64,000 bases of DNA from Clostridiales bacterium. Its GTDB lineage: Bacteria; Bacillota; Clostridia; Christensenellales; Aristaeellaceae. Of this stretch, positions 16,413 through 25,732 are shown one piece after another. Under the pieces are notes generated by a model. It was not told the origin of the DNA. It worked only from the letters and a program-made list of their open reading frames with translations, and made no database searches. The position numbers were made by a program, and so were the translations under genes. The DNA is taken from contig SVHC01000003.1 of assembly GCA_015056055.1 (NCBI GenBank), positions 1-64,000 of the forward strand. Direction: 5' to 3'. Each line of letters begins with the position of its first letter. Positions within the stretch are counted from its first letter, which is position 1.

Positions 16413-16446
16413 TTTAGTGCCCCGCACTTTCCGTGCGAGGCACTTC
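16413..16446 (+). terminator. Intrinsic terminator of the symporter operon
   Basis: Stem GTGCC..GCAC / GTGC..GGCAC followed by TTCTTG. Confidence 0.65.
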
Positions 16447-16451
16447 TTGTA

Positions 16452-16480
16452 TTGCAAATTCAGCGTAAATCTGTTAAAAT
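16452..16480 (+). promoter_or_regulatory. Promoter of the GH51 gene
   Basis: TTGCAA, 17 bases, TAAAAT, about 60 bases before the start codon. Confidence 0.6.
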
Positions 16481-16542
16481 ACACATAACACTGCACATAT
16501 ACCCGCAATACCAATGTTCAATTTCAAAAGGAGCATACCATT

Positions 16543-18021
16543 ATGAAAAAAGTCTACCTGGTATATCCCAAGAAAATCGGCACCATTGAACCGGAAGTTT
16601 ACGGCCATTTCAGCGAGCACATCGGCGGTGTATTCTATGACGGCCTGTGGGTCGGCAAAGATTCCGACATTCCCAACATCCGCGGCTTCCGCAAAGATCT
16701 GGTAGAAAAGCTGCGCGCAATCAATCCGCCCGTACTGCGCTGGCCCGGCGGATGCTTTGCCGAAACCTACGACTGGCGCGACGGTATCGGCGAAAATCGC
16801 CCCGTTCGCTATAACTGGTGGACGAGCTGTGACAATCGCTACGAAGACAACGCCGTCGGCACGCATGAGTTCCTCGACCTGTGCGAAATCATCGGCGCAA
16901 AGCCCTATTTCGCCGCAAATATGACCTCCGTCACTCCCATGCACATCCGCAACTGGATGGATTACTGCCTTTCCCCGCGCGGCACCACCACGCTGGCAAA
17001 AGAGCGCGAAGCTAATGGTCATCCCGAACCCTATGTGATCCCGTTCTGGGGCGTAGGCAACGAAAACTGGGGCGGCGGCGGCAACATGCGCGCCGAATAC
17101 TACATGGATGAATTCCGCCGCTATGCCGAAATCATGCAGAACATCACCGGCATCCCCGCCATTATCGAAAACAACGGCGGCAAGCGCATTGAACTGTTTG
17201 CCTGCGGTTCGCCTCAGGACGATTATTCCTGGACGCACGGCATTGCGCAGGCCTGCCACCGTTCCGGTAAGCAGATGCGCGGCTTTGCGATGCATTACTA
17301 CTGCGGCGCTGCAGGCGATCCTATCACCTTTACCGAAGCCGAATGGACGCAGATGCTCGTACAGGCGCAGCTTATGGAGGACATCATCGTCCGCAACTGG
17401 AACATCATCAGCGGTCACGGCCTGCAGGAGCACCTTAAGCTCGTCATCGACGAATGGGGCTGCTGGCATCCCGGCGGATCCGGCCCCAGCAAGGGATACA
17501 ACCTGTTCGAGCAGCAGAGCACCATGCGCGACGCAATGGTCACCGCACTCACGCTCAACATCTTCAACCGCCACTGCGAAAAGATCCGCATGGCAAACGC
17601 CGCTCAGCTGGTCAACAACCTGCACTGCTGCTTCCTCGCAGGCGGCGAAAACTGCATCACTACGCCCACCTATCATGTATTCGACATGTTCAAGGGCCAC
17701 CAGGGCGCAGAAGCAATCGATACCGTCGTAACCGACAATGACGATTTTGCATCCTCCCTCAGCGTTTCCGCATCCGTAAAGGACGGCAAGACGCTGCTCA
17801 CCATCGGCAACCTCTCCTGCACCGAGGACGCCGTTATCTCGCTGGAGAGCGTCGGACTCCCGCTCGCAGCAAAGGGACAGGCTGTGCTGCTCGTCAACGA
17901 CGATATCCACGCCCACAACACCTTCGAAAATCCCGACGCTGTCACGCCCGTGGAATTCGAATTTGATCCCGCCCAGCCCATCACGATCCCGAAGGCCGGT
18001 ATCATTGCACTGACTTTCTAA
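16543..18021 (+). CDS. abfA: Alpha-L-arabinofuranosidase, GH51
   Basis: 492 aa, intracellular (no signal peptide). It removes terminal arabinofuranose from arabinoxylan or arabinan oligosaccharides. The acid/base Glu is in WGVGNENWGGGG near residue 175 and the nucleophile Glu in VIDEWGCWH near 303. The protein begins with the strand of the usual GH51 barrel (FSEHIGGVFYDGLW near 24-37) and ends with the beta-sandwich. AAAGGAG sets the start. It has its own promoter and is followed at once by the 84-base tandem array. Confidence 0.95.
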   Translation: MKKVYLVYPKKIGTIEPEVYGHFSEHIGGVFYDGLWVGKDSDIPNIRGFRKDLVEKLRAINPPVLRWPGGCFAETYDWRDGIGENRPVRYNWWTSCDNRYEDNAVGTHEFLDLCEIIGAKPYFAANMTSVTPMHIRNWMDYCLSPRGTTTLAKEREANGHPEPYVIPFWGVGNENWGGGGNMRAEYYMDEFRRYAEIMQNITGIPAIIENNGGKRIELFACGSPQDDYSWTHGIAQACHRSGKQMRGFAMHYYCGAAGDPITFTEAEWTQMLVQAQLMEDIIVRNWNIISGHGLQEHLKLVIDEWGCWHPGGSGPSKGYNLFEQQSTMRDAMVTALTLNIFNRHCEKIRMANAAQLVNNLHCCFLAGGENCITTPTYHVFDMFKGHQGAEAIDTVVTDNDDFASSLSVSASVKDGKTLLTIGNLSCTEDAVISLESVGLPLAAKGQAVLLVNDDIHAHNTFENPDAVTPVEFEFDPAQPITIPKAGIIALTF

Positions 18022-18028
18022 TCTTCGT

Positions 18029-18460
18029 ACTGCCCTGCGCTTCGCTTGCGCAGTATTCCGCAGCTGCGCACTACGTGTGCTCGCTGCTTCAGCCTTCGGC
18101 CTTCGATAACGCACTGCCCTGCGCTTCGCTTGCGCAGTATTCCGCAGCTGCGCACTACGTGTGCTCGCTGCTTCAGCCTTCGGCCTTCGATAACACACTG
18201 CCCTGCGCTTCGCTTGCGCAGTATTCCGCAGCTGCGCACTACGTGTGCTCGCTGCTTCAGCCTTCGGCCTTCGATAACGTACTGCCCTGCGCTTCGCTTG
18301 CGCAGTATTCCGCAGCTGCGCACTACGTGTGCTCGCTGCTTCAGCCTTCGGCCTTCGATAACGCACTGCCCTGCGCTTCGCTTGCGCAGTATTCCGCAGC
18401 TGCGCACTACGTGTGCTCGCTGCTTCAGCCTTCGGCCTTCGATAACGTACTGCCCTGCGG
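18029..18460. repeat. 84-base tandem repeat array, five full copies plus a partial sixth
   Basis: Copies start at 18029, 18113, 18197, 18281, 18365 and 18449 (partial), nearly identical apart from one base before ACTGCCCT. Each unit is a string of small palindromes: CTGCGC-TTCGCTT-GCGCAG, GCAGCTGC, GCAC-TACG-TGTGC, AGCC-TTCG-GCCT. There are no spacers, so this is not CRISPR. 84 is a multiple of three, which leaves several frames open without any gene. It fills the gap between abfA and nth. Confidence 0.95.
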
Positions 18461-18490
18461 ACTTTCGTCCCAGGGCTCGGAGAATTACCC

Positions 18491-19129
18491 ATGACCAAAC
18501 AGGAACTGGCGCTTGCCGCCATTGAAAAACTGAAAGAAGCCTATCCCGATGCAGAATGCTCACTGGAATACAGCGAAGCATGGAAGCTGTTGGTGAGCGT
18601 GCGCCTTGCCGCGCAATGCACGGATGCCCGCGTGAACATCGTCGTAGAAGACCTCTACAAAAAGTTCCCGGATGTGAATGCGCTTGCAGCCGCGTCCGTT
18701 GACGAAATTGAGGAAATCGTGCGCCCCTGCGGCCTCGGGCCGAGCAAAGCAAGGGATATTTCCGCCTGCATGAAAATCCTGCGCGACGAATACGCAGGAA
18801 ATGTGCCTGATGATTTCAACGCGCTTTTACGTCTGCCCGGCGTAGGCAGAAAAAGCGCAAACCTCATCATGGGCGATGTATTCGGAAAGCCAGCCATCGT
18901 AACGGATACGCACTGCATCCGCATCGTGAACCGCATCGGTCTTGTGGACGGCATAAAAGACCCAAAGCGTGTGGAAATGGCGCTCTGGAAGATTATTCCG
19001 CCTGAAGAGGGGAACGACTTCTGCCACAGGCTTGTGCTGCACGGCAGAGCCGTTTGCACTGCACGCACGCGTCCGTACTGCGACAAATGCTGCCTGAACG
19101 ACATCTGCGAAAAGCACATTGACAACTGA
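18491..19129 (+). CDS. nth: Endonuclease III
   Basis: 212 aa DNA repair glycosylase/AP lyase for oxidised pyrimidines. The helix-hairpin-helix LPGVGRKSANLIMG (about 115-128) carries the catalytic Lys, and the catalytic Asp follows in VTDTHCIRI. The C-terminal 4Fe-4S cluster cysteines are in CTARTRPYCDKCCLNDIC; the first gap is seven residues, one more than in the usual C-x6-C-x2-C-x5-C. GGAG 9 bases before ATG sets the start. It is transcribed away from the repeat array, with a strong terminator after it. Confidence 0.95.
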   Translation: MTKQELALAAIEKLKEAYPDAECSLEYSEAWKLLVSVRLAAQCTDARVNIVVEDLYKKFPDVNALAAASVDEIEEIVRPCGLGPSKARDISACMKILRDEYAGNVPDDFNALLRLPGVGRKSANLIMGDVFGKPAIVTDTHCIRIVNRIGLVDGIKDPKRVEMALWKIIPPEEGNDFCHRLVLHGRAVCTARTRPYCDKCCLNDICEKHIDN

Positions 19130-19183
19130 TTGACTTGCACATCAAAATAGTGGCTGCCTTTACGGCAGTGCGCGTAAAACAGC

Positions 19184-19220
19184 AAATCGTCCCTATGCAA
19201 TGTTCATAGGGACGATTTTT
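19184..19220 (+). terminator. Terminator of nth
   Basis: 14-bp stem AAATCGTCCCTATG/CATAGGGACGATTT with a T run. Confidence 0.85.
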
Positions 19221-19230
19221 GTTGAAATCA

Positions 19231-19308
19231 CAAGAATAGCGGACGGACGCGAGAATCCCCTCCGTCACCTGCGGTGACGCCTCCCCTTGCTCCAAGGGGA
19301 GCCCGGCA
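19231..19308. repeat. CAAGAATA-type element, copy A (one end only)
   Basis: Begins CAAGAATAGCGGACGGACG, continues through CCCCTCCGTCACCTGCGGTGACG and the hairpin CTCCCCTTG-CTC-CAAGGGGAG. It matches copy C (62697) almost base for base, then stops; the right end is missing. Confidence 0.8.
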
Positions 19309-19354
19309 TATAGAAGTTCGCCATTTATCTGGTCGATAAATTGGAATTGGTTGA

Positions 19355-19717
19355 TTACAGCGGTGTTCCTACTTCAATTAAGTTACCATCTAAATCGTAG
19401 AATCTGACCACCTTTTGCCCCCAGCTGTGTGTCATCAGGCGATTGACATATTCGATTTCAGGGTAAAGTGTTTCAAGACGCTCTACAAATTGTTCTATGT
19501 TTGGCTCTTCAAAATACAACTCAGATTGATTGCCGTTTGGAATTACACTTCTTTTTGTGAATTGTTCCCAGTATCCCGCTTCCTGTAAATATAAATTATT
19601 CGTCAATTCCATATTCCCATCGTTGTCTTGAAGAAGTTGAAATCCAAACACATCACTATAGAACTTTAACGCACGGTTACAATCTTTAACAACAATAAGC
19701 GTTCCTTTGTATTTCAT
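19355..19717 (-). CDS. Glyoxalase/bleomycin-resistance (VOC) superfamily protein
   Basis: 120 aa with one full VOC fold. The N-terminal strand GTLIVVKDCNRALKFYSDVFGFQL and the C-terminal VVRFYDLDGNLIEVG are characteristic, the last Glu being a usual metal ligand. Members bind a metal and act as glyoxalases, dioxygenases or drug-binding proteins; which applies here cannot be told. GAGGAG before the ATG at 19717 sets the start. The gene is clearly more AT-rich than its neighbours and lies beside a repeat element, suggesting recent acquisition. Confidence 0.88.
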   Translation of the reverse strand: MKYKGTLIVVKDCNRALKFYSDVFGFQLLQDNDGNMELTNNLYLQEAGYWEQFTKRSVIPNGNQSELYFEEPNIEQFVERLETLYPEIEYVNRLMTHSWGQKVVRFYDLDGNLIEVGTPL

Positions 19718-19875
19718 ATACGTTCTCCTCGTCAAACTCAAGTTTAACCAACTGATTTTATACTATCATCATTTACCCAGATATACAAGAACAGGCACAC
19801 CGGATGAAACTTTGTGCCTGTTAACTGTGTTATGAATACTGCCCTTTAAAGCAGTCCCTATTTTTATGTATACCT

Positions 19876-20670
19876 TTATTCTATTCCCAGCAGCCTCTTC
19901 GCATTTCCGGAGGAAATCATTTCCATTTCCGCACCGGAGATGCCCAGCGATTTCAAAAGGCGCATTTCCTGCGGTGCGCAGCGCCACGGGGAATCGGTGC
20001 CAAATACCATTCTTTCCGGCCCGTGCTTTTCCAGAATCATTGCGGCATAAGCTTTGGGCATCATATTGTAACCCATGGACACATCAAAATACACATTCTT
20101 TCCGCACAGATGCTTCAAAACATCCTCGTTGCAGTTGATACCGCCCCAGTGCGCAGCAACCACCGGCGAATCGAACCATTCAATTGCACGGGCCATTGCC
20201 TCCGGCATGCCGCCATAGGGCGGGGCATAGCCATAGTCCATGCCTGCATGGAACACGGTGATCAGTCCAAGGGACGATATCTTTTTATACAGCGGCTTCC
20301 ACTTGGGATCATCCACAAAAAATCCCTGATAATCCGGATGCAGCTTTACTCCCTTAAGACCCAGTTCTTTGATGCGGTCCAGTTCATCCAGCGCGTCCGG
20401 GCTGTCCGGATAGACCGAGCCGAAGGCAAAAATCATCTTTTCATCATTGATCTGTGCCGCAAAATCGTTGACGCTTTTCTGCTGGCGTGCGTTCGTGGCA
20501 ATATTCAGAACGACCGCCGCATCAACTCCATCCTGTGCAAGGCGATTTTTGAGACCTTCCACCGTGCCGTCAGCATAATTTTCGATTCCGCCGGATGCAT
20601 CCGCAAGCTTTTCGATGGCACGCGCTGCGATTTTATCCGGGAAACAATGGGTATGAAAATCAATCAACAT
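19876..20670 (-). CDS. Amidohydrolase 2 family metal-dependent hydrolase
   Basis: 264 aa TIM-barrel hydrolase or decarboxylase. The metal motif HTHCFPD is at residues 6-12, with further ligands in LKLHPDYQG (near 115), VFHAG (near 144), AAHWGG (near 175) and the closing FGTDSPW (near 226). AAGGAGT 7 bases before the ATG at 20670 sets the start, inside the previous gene (11-base overlap), implying translational coupling. It is the third gene of an overlapping trio. Substrate unknown. Confidence 0.9.
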   Translation of the reverse strand: MLIDFHTHCFPDKIAARAIEKLADASGGIENYADGTVEGLKNRLAQDGVDAAVVLNIATNARQQKSVNDFAAQINDEKMIFAFGSVYPDSPDALDELDRIKELGLKGVKLHPDYQGFFVDDPKWKPLYKKISSLGLITVFHAGMDYGYAPPYGGMPEAMARAIEWFDSPVVAAHWGGINCNEDVLKHLCGKNVYFDVSMGYNMMPKAYAAMILEKHGPERMVFGTDSPWRCAPQEMRLLKSLGISGAEMEMISSGNAKRLLGIE

Positions 20671-21313
20671 ACGTAAACTCCTTAATTGCAATCGCGCGGA
20701 TGGGGGAACCGTCCGCCTGCGGGTATTTCAAAGGCAGCGCGCAGAAGGTAAACATACCGCCTGGCACGCTTGCAAGATTCGTGAGGTTTTCGACGATTAC
20801 CATCCTGCCGCCCTCCAGCACGATGCGATGCAGCTTGAGAGATGCAACTGGGTCAAGGCTGATGGTATCCGTTCCCACGCCTTTTTTGCCCATTCGCACA
20901 AGATATTGCGCAACTTCCTCATCGATGCACGGGTAATTCTCAAAGTATTCCGCCGTTCCCCAATATCGGTCCCAGCCTGTGCAGAACAAAAGAAAATCGG
21001 CCTTATCAGCCACTTCACGGCATGAGGCTATACATTCCATGGTAATCTTTTCACCGGCTTGCAGGTGTCTGCAATCGATCACAACGGCGCTTCCCACGAA
21101 CTGCCCGATATCCAGATCACCCAACCAGGCTTTATCGGTGAAAACATGCCCCGGAGCATCCACATGGGTGCCCGTGTGACTGTACATGGAAAGAACCGTT
21201 TCCTGAAACTTGTCTTTTTCAACGGTGCTGGCAAGTGAAAATTGCGGCCCTTCCGTACCCGGATACACCGACATTTCGGGGCAAATAAGATGGGTAAGAT
21301 CTATGGTTTTCAT
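20660..21313 (-). CDS. Cyclase-family protein (kynurenine formamidase-like)
   Basis: 217 aa. The family signature HTGTHVDAPGH is at about residues 46-56, where His and Asp residues bind a metal that activates water for amide or ester hydrolysis. The C-terminal half has the usual KGVGTDTISLDP. The start overlaps the stop of the previous gene by 4 bases (ATGA) and its end overlaps the next gene by 11. The name reflects the fold; no other tryptophan-degradation genes are nearby, so a different small amide is likely. Confidence 0.9.
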   Translation of the reverse strand: MKTIDLTHLICPEMSVYPGTEGPQFSLASTVEKDKFQETVLSMYSHTGTHVDAPGHVFTDKAWLGDLDIGQFVGSAVVIDCRHLQAGEKITMECIASCREVADKADFLLFCTGWDRYWGTAEYFENYPCIDEEVAQYLVRMGKKGVGTDTISLDPVASLKLHRIVLEGGRMVIVENLTNLASVPGGMFTFCALPLKYPQADGSPIRAIAIKEFTYVD

Positions 21314-22101
21314 TCCGCCTCCTGCGCCATATACAGGTCATATGCTCCGCGGCGCATCAGGTCTTCCCAGCGGTATACATCGGTATCGTGACCGGCAAAG
21401 CAGATGACAAACGGCTGCTTTGCATATACGATGCCCACATCGTTGCTGAGATTATCGTCCTCGCCGGTTTTGTGCGCCACGTCGACCGCACCGCAGATTT
21501 TGCCGTTGAGCTTGTGATCGACCTGCTGCTTAAGCAGCGTATCGATCGCCTCATGGCAGACATCTTCATTCACAAATTCGTTTCTGTAAAGCTTTTCCAG
21601 CAGCATACCCATTTCTTCCGGGCAAATGGTATTCTGAATTCCGGCACGGGAAGCAACGGAATCAAACAAAAGCCTTCTGAGGCAGGTCTTTTCCAGACCC
21701 ATCTTTTTAAAGCCTTCATTTGCGCCGGGAATGGTATTGTAATTGATCAGTTTGTTGGTCGCGGTGTTATCGCTCAGGTCAATCATCAGGCGGCAGAGCG
21801 TGCGGATATTGACATCCACATCGCCGGTGAACAGAGTCAATGCGCCGCAGCTGGGCACCTTATCGTCCGCAGTTACGGTGAGCACCTCATTCATATCCAC
21901 GCTGCCCTCTGCGGCACGCGTGAGCACATGCAGATACAGCGGCAGTTTGATAACGCTCGCGGCGAGATATGCCTCGTCCCCGCGAACGGAAAAGGTCACT
22001 CCGGTGACCAGATTTTTATAGTAAAATCCCAGATGGCCGGGCAGCTGTTCCATCTCGCTGCGAATGGCCTCCAGAGCTTTCATTTCAGCCGGATTTGCCA
22101 T
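21310..22101 (-). CDS. Class A beta-lactamase-like serine hydrolase, apparently cytoplasmic
   Basis: 263 aa. Penicillin-binding-type motifs are all present: SVIK (about 48-51), SDN followed by TATN (about 109-115) and KTGE near residue 213. No convincing ExxLN omega-loop glutamate is seen, and there is no signal peptide, both unusual for a true secreted beta-lactamase. AGGGGGAA before the ATG at 22101 sets the start; an earlier in-frame ATG lacks a site. First gene of the overlapping trio with the cyclase and amidohydrolase, so it may act on an intracellular amide rather than on antibiotics. Confidence 0.85.
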   Translation of the reverse strand: MANPAEMKALEAIRSEMEQLPGHLGFYYKNLVTGVTFSVRGDEAYLAASVIKLPLYLHVLTRAAEGSVDMNEVLTVTADDKVPSCGALTLFTGDVDVNIRTLCRLMIDLSDNTATNKLINYNTIPGANEGFKKMGLEKTCLRRLLFDSVASRAGIQNTICPEEMGMLLEKLYRNEFVNEDVCHEAIDTLLKQQVDHKLNGKICGAVDVAHKTGEDDNLSNDVGIVYAKQPFVICFAGHDTDVYRWEDLMRRGAYDLYMAQEAE

Positions 22102-22165
22102 GGATATTCCCCCTAAAAAAGTTTCCTGCAATATTTTAGCGCAGAATGTCTGTTTTGACAAGCAT

Positions 22166-22201
22166 GAAAAAACGGAGCCTCGCCGCAGCGAAACTCCGTT
22201 T
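22166..22201 (-). terminator. Terminator after the TraB-like gene
   Basis: Leftward AAACGGAG ... CTCCGTTT with an inner TTCGC/GCGAG pairing, followed by a T run. It ends the eight-gene operon. Confidence 0.8.
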
Positions 22202-22210
22202 GTCTTTTTG

Positions 22211-23128
22211 CTATCCGATTCTGCGCACGGCGCAGCCGGCTTCCTTCAGGCTGTCCACCAGTCCCGTAGGTCCCAGGACATGGGCTGCACCGACAACGAC
22301 GAACACATTCTTGTTTTCCCGCAGATATTCCAGCACCTTGAGCTGCATCTTTGCATCGCGCTGCGTAAGAAGCACATCGGTATACTGGGCATACAGCGCG
22401 GCATCCGCTTCATCCACAAAGCTCTCTTCCATTGCAAGCAGACCGGAAATTGCGGTTGCGTCGCCCACGAGCATCGCATCGTACATAAGGCGCGTCATCA
22501 GCACGGAAGTTTCCTTTTCCGGCGGCAGATAGCTTTCCAGAAGAACATCCCATACATGGGGCGAAAGCCGGTTCATAAGCAGATCCATCTGCTCATCAAC
22601 GGATTCGATCTCCAGAATGCTCTTGTTTTCGTCCTTTGCAAGTTCAAGGAAGTACCTGTCCAGACCATACTCATAGTCCAGGCCGCTTTCGGTGATCTGC
22701 GCAAGTTCCAGCATCGACATAAGCATGTACGGATGATACTGTTCGTACATATCCACGTACATTCCCTGACCGGCGAGATATTCCTTCACGCGGTCGTAAA
22801 CTTCCTGCGACACATAATTGTAAACGGTCTGTCCGTCAGGCAATTTGATTCGCCGCGTCATTCTGACCTGATTGGCAATGCTTTCCGCCGCAATGATATC
22901 GCACTCCACCGCGAGATATTCGCTCGCCTCATAAGCGCTTTTCACCGCCTGAGAAAGGGGATAGGCCGATTCATTCGCCGCATGGATGGAGGGAAACAGA
23001 TACACCGTGGCAGAGCAGCCCGGCATACGCACCTCATACAGCGGGAAATGCGAATCCGCCAGCGCGGCGGAAGAGGTCGTAAGAAGCAAAATTACAAGAA
23101 TGCATATCCTTGCCATCGTCTTTTTCAC
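22211..23128 (-). CDS. TraB/GumN-family secreted protein
   Basis: 305 aa. Signal peptide MKKTMARICILVILLLTT... cleaved near ALA. The family pattern has a glycine/His motif near the N-terminus (here YLFPSIHAANESAYPL) and a second His in VVVGAAHVLGPTGLVDSLKEAG near the end; both are present, consistent with a metal-dependent hydrolase fold (Tiki-like). GTG at 23128 is chosen since GGAGG is 9 bases away; an earlier GTG is only one base from it. Last gene of the operon. Function unknown in bacteria. Confidence 0.82.
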   Translation of the reverse strand: MKKTMARICILVILLLTTSSAALADSHFPLYEVRMPGCSATVYLFPSIHAANESAYPLSQAVKSAYEASEYLAVECDIIAAESIANQVRMTRRIKLPDGQTVYNYVSQEVYDRVKEYLAGQGMYVDMYEQYHPYMLMSMLELAQITESGLDYEYGLDRYFLELAKDENKSILEIESVDEQMDLLMNRLSPHVWDVLLESYLPPEKETSVLMTRLMYDAMLVGDATAISGLLAMEESFVDEADAALYAQYTDVLLTQRDAKMQLKVLEYLRENKNVFVVVGAAHVLGPTGLVDSLKEAGCAVRRIG

Positions 23129-23153
23129 GGGAGCCACACCTCCATTGCACTGT

Positions 23154-23747
23154 TTACATCTCCTGCCTGCCCTGGAAAGCGCGCAGGAGGGTCATTTCAT
23201 CGGCATATTCCAGTTCGCCGCCCACAGGCACGCCATGGGCAATTCGCGTGACCTTTACGCCCAGTGGGCGAATCAGGCGGGAAATATAGGAGGCAGTCGC
23301 TTCGCCTTCGACATCGGGGTTGGTAGCCAGAACGACTTCCTTCACCGTGCCATCCTGCAAACGATCCATCAGTTCACGGATGCGGATATCATCCGGTCCA
23401 ACGCCGTCCATAGGCGAAATTACGCCGCCAAGCACGTGATACATGCCCTGAAATTCGCGCATACGCTCAATCGCGTTTACGTCACGCGGGTCGCGCACAA
23501 CGCAGATCACATCCTTGCGCCTGCGCGGATCCGCGCACATTTCGCAGGGATCGGTATCCGTATAATTTCCGCATACCGGGCAGGAATGTACCTGCTTTTT
23601 GGAATTAAAAATCGCCACGGCAAGATCGCGTACGCGCTCTTCCTCCATGGCGAGTATGTGGTACGCGAGCCGCTGCGCGGTTTTCTGGCCGATGCCCGGG
23701 AGACGCGAAAGCTCCCGGGTCAGCCTTTCAATCGGTTCAACGGCCAT
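23154..23747 (-). CDS. recR: Recombination protein RecR
   Basis: 197 aa. DNA-gap repair factor working with RecF/RecO. An N-terminal helix-hairpin-helix (LSRLPGIGQKTAQRLAYHIL, residues 13-32), a C4 zinc finger CPVC...CEMC (about 56-71) and a Toprim domain (VRDPRDVNAIER; ATNPDVEGEATASYI) are present in order. It starts 3 bases after ybaB, the standard partner. Confidence 0.97.
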   Translation of the reverse strand: MAVEPIERLTRELSRLPGIGQKTAQRLAYHILAMEEERVRDLAVAIFNSKKQVHSCPVCGNYTDTDPCEMCADPRRRKDVICVVRDPRDVNAIERMREFQGMYHVLGGVISPMDGVGPDDIRIRELMDRLQDGTVKEVVLATNPDVEGEATASYISRLIRPLGVKVTRIAHGVPVGGELEYADEMTLLRAFQGRQEM

Positions 23748-23750
23748 GGC

Positions 23751-24092
23751 TTAGAACAAACCGGGCATATTGATGCCGCCGGTCAGCTTGCCCATGGTCT
23801 TTTCGGAATCCTCTTCCGCCTGCTTCATAGCGGTGTTGACAGCCGCAACGATCAGGTCGGTGAGCATTTCAACATCATCGGGATCCACTGCTTCGGGCTT
23901 GATATTGAGAGCAACCAGCTCATGCTTGCCGTTTACGCGTGCGGTCACAACGCCGCCGCCTGCTGCTGCCTCGTATTCACGCTGCGCAAGTTCTTCCTGC
24001 GCATTCTGAATCTGCTGCTGCAGCTTTGCTGCCTGACGTGCGAGCTGCTGCATGTTTCCTCCGCCCATTCCGGGAAATCCACCTCTGGCCAT
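23751..24092 (-). CDS. YbaB/EbfC nucleoid-associated protein
   Basis: 113 aa DNA-binding dimer. A glycine-rich start ([14 protein letters not shown]) leads into the long helix [26 protein letters not shown], then the strand region [26 protein letters not shown] before the ATG at 24092 sets the start. Usually dnaX precedes this gene; here a GH123-like gene does. Confidence 0.95.
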   Translation of the reverse strand: MARGGFPGMGGGNMQQLARQAAKLQQQIQNAQEELAQREYEAAAGGGVVTARVNGKHELVALNIKPEAVDPDDVEMLTDLIVAAVNTAMKQAEEDSEKTMGKLTGGINMPGLF

Positions 24093-24108
24093 TGGTAAGT
24101 CCTCCTTT

Positions 24109-25695
24109 TTACTGTAAACAACTTTCAATTTCGGCATTTACCCGCTCACGCAGGATAAGAATACCGTCTGAAGTACGAGGGTATTCCGTAAAGGAAATGT
24201 CCTTTACGATTTCAAGCGCCGCATCCCGCCCTTTCAGGGATTCCAGAAGCTGCAGCGCGCGCAGGTCACACATTGCATGCGACGTGACCATCATGCGGAT
24301 AGATTCTTCCGGCACTCCGCCTTCGCCGGGATATACCTGGAAGGGATCGCCGGCAGGGAACGCACCATCCGCATCGCAGATGCGATAGGGGTCAATGGGG
24401 TAGTCGGACAGCTGTGAATTATAGAAATTCAAGCCCCATTGCAGGAAACCCACAATATTATACTTGTACAGCTGCCATCCAAGAATTCGATTGCGCCATG
24501 ACGGCATACCAATGAACTGATTGCTGACCTTCTTATACTGACCACAGCAATAATAGGTCCACAATCCCTGCACACCGTTTTCCAGGAATTCCGTCATGCT
24601 GTCGATTCCGGGAATGGGCAATCCCACCGTGCCGGATTTATAGAGCGAATACTCGGAAAGCGCATCCATAACAGGGAAATCCGCAATAATATCCGCAACC
24701 AGCTTACGGCAGCGCATATAAGTATCACGCGACGCTTCGGAGGGTTCATCCGAAATGTGGAAGAAGCACCTTTTCTCCACGCCCGCGCGGCGAATTGCAG
24801 CAACGATCGCCGTTACATATTCGCGCACAAACGCACCGTATCGCTCGCCGGTAGACTTGTCCGCCCAACCGAACAGCTGCTTTCCGTCGACAGAAACGAT
24901 TTTCGGCGCACACTCTGCGCCCCACTGGGAGAACAGGTGCGCCATTTCAAAGTATTCCACGCCCCAGCTGCTCAGCCGCGCAAACCAATCTTCCAGTTTT
25001 GCGGTATCAAACCGCCATCCATCCGCGGTTTCATACACATCCACCAGCTGAACCGTCATGCGTTCGCTGCCAACACGCGTGTCAAGCGGCGGCGTATGGA
25101 TCGGAGTCAGGATCATATTGATTCCGCGGGATACCACAAGGCGGATCAATTTTTCCAGCACCCCGTAAAACTCTTCCGTAAAGGGTTTCAGATCGTATAT
25201 GCGGCACATCCCATCCAGATGCAGCCAGCGGGTATAGATCAGCTTCTGCGGCGGAAGCTGGGCGTTTGCCACATGAATTTTCTGGCACACTTCTGCCAGT
25301 ACATTACCTTCCACAGAAAGCGCCTGCACATAAATCTCATGGTCGCCGGGCGTATCCGTGCAAACATCCAGCCAGGCACTTTCCCAGCGATCCGAAAACG
25401 CGCGGAAAGGGTGATCCCATTCCCGCAAAAGATCGGGATACAGTCCGGAATTCTTGCGCGCATCTTCATCCGCATCGGGAAACGCCGCAAGTCCTACCGG
25501 AACATGCATCACTTTGCGGATACGCGCACCCGGCGCACGCAGAACGATATGCCCCGGCCAATGTCCCGCAGGCAATTTCCATGCCACCTGAAACGACGCA
25601 ATTTCCCCGCGCATTACGCTCAACGGGCGCGAAAATTCCGCCGGTTCCTCACCGTAAAAAACTTTATCCAAGGGGGAAATCAATCTCAGTTCCAT
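24109..25695 (-). CDS. GH123-like (DUF4091) glycosidase
   Basis: 528 aa with no signal peptide. A beta-sandwich N-terminus (about 1-150) precedes a TIM barrel. The motif [16 protein letters not shown] near residue 310 contains the adjacent Asp-Glu pair that GH123 beta-N-acetylgalactosaminidases use in substrate-assisted catalysis. Mid-barrel aromatic loops ([21 protein letters not shown]) fit a sugar site. Its location between whiA and ybaB inside a housekeeping operon is odd. Activity on N-acetyl sugars is inferred from the motif. Confidence 0.8.
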   Translation of the reverse strand: MELRLISPLDKVFYGEEPAEFSRPLSVMRGEIASFQVAWKLPAGHWPGHIVLRAPGARIRKVMHVPVGLAAFPDADEDARKNSGLYPDLLREWDHPFRAFSDRWESAWLDVCTDTPGDHEIYVQALSVEGNVLAEVCQKIHVANAQLPPQKLIYTRWLHLDGMCRIYDLKPFTEEFYGVLEKLIRLVVSRGINMILTPIHTPPLDTRVGSERMTVQLVDVYETADGWRFDTAKLEDWFARLSSWGVEYFEMAHLFSQWGAECAPKIVSVDGKQLFGWADKSTGERYGAFVREYVTAIVAAIRRAGVEKRCFFHISDEPSEASRDTYMRCRKLVADIIADFPVMDALSEYSLYKSGTVGLPIPGIDSMTEFLENGVQGLWTYYCCGQYKKVSNQFIGMPSWRNRILGWQLYKYNIVGFLQWGLNFYNSQLSDYPIDPYRICDADGAFPAGDPFQVYPGEGGVPEESIRMMVTSHAMCDLRALQLLESLKGRDAALEIVKDISFTEYPRTSDGILILRERVNAEIESCLQ

Positions 25696-25732
25696 TGTTC
25701 ATCCTCCCTGTTATTTGTACCGCAGCATACCT

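Noticed and set aside
18029-18460. CRISPR array
   Set aside because: Units are directly contiguous with no unique spacers; no cas genes. The same holds for 57301-57735.
16474-18522. 682-codon leftward frame crossing the 84-base array and GH51 gene
   Set aside because: Because 84 is divisible by three, every stop-free frame of one unit stays open through the array. No ribosome site, and the rest is antisense to abfA.
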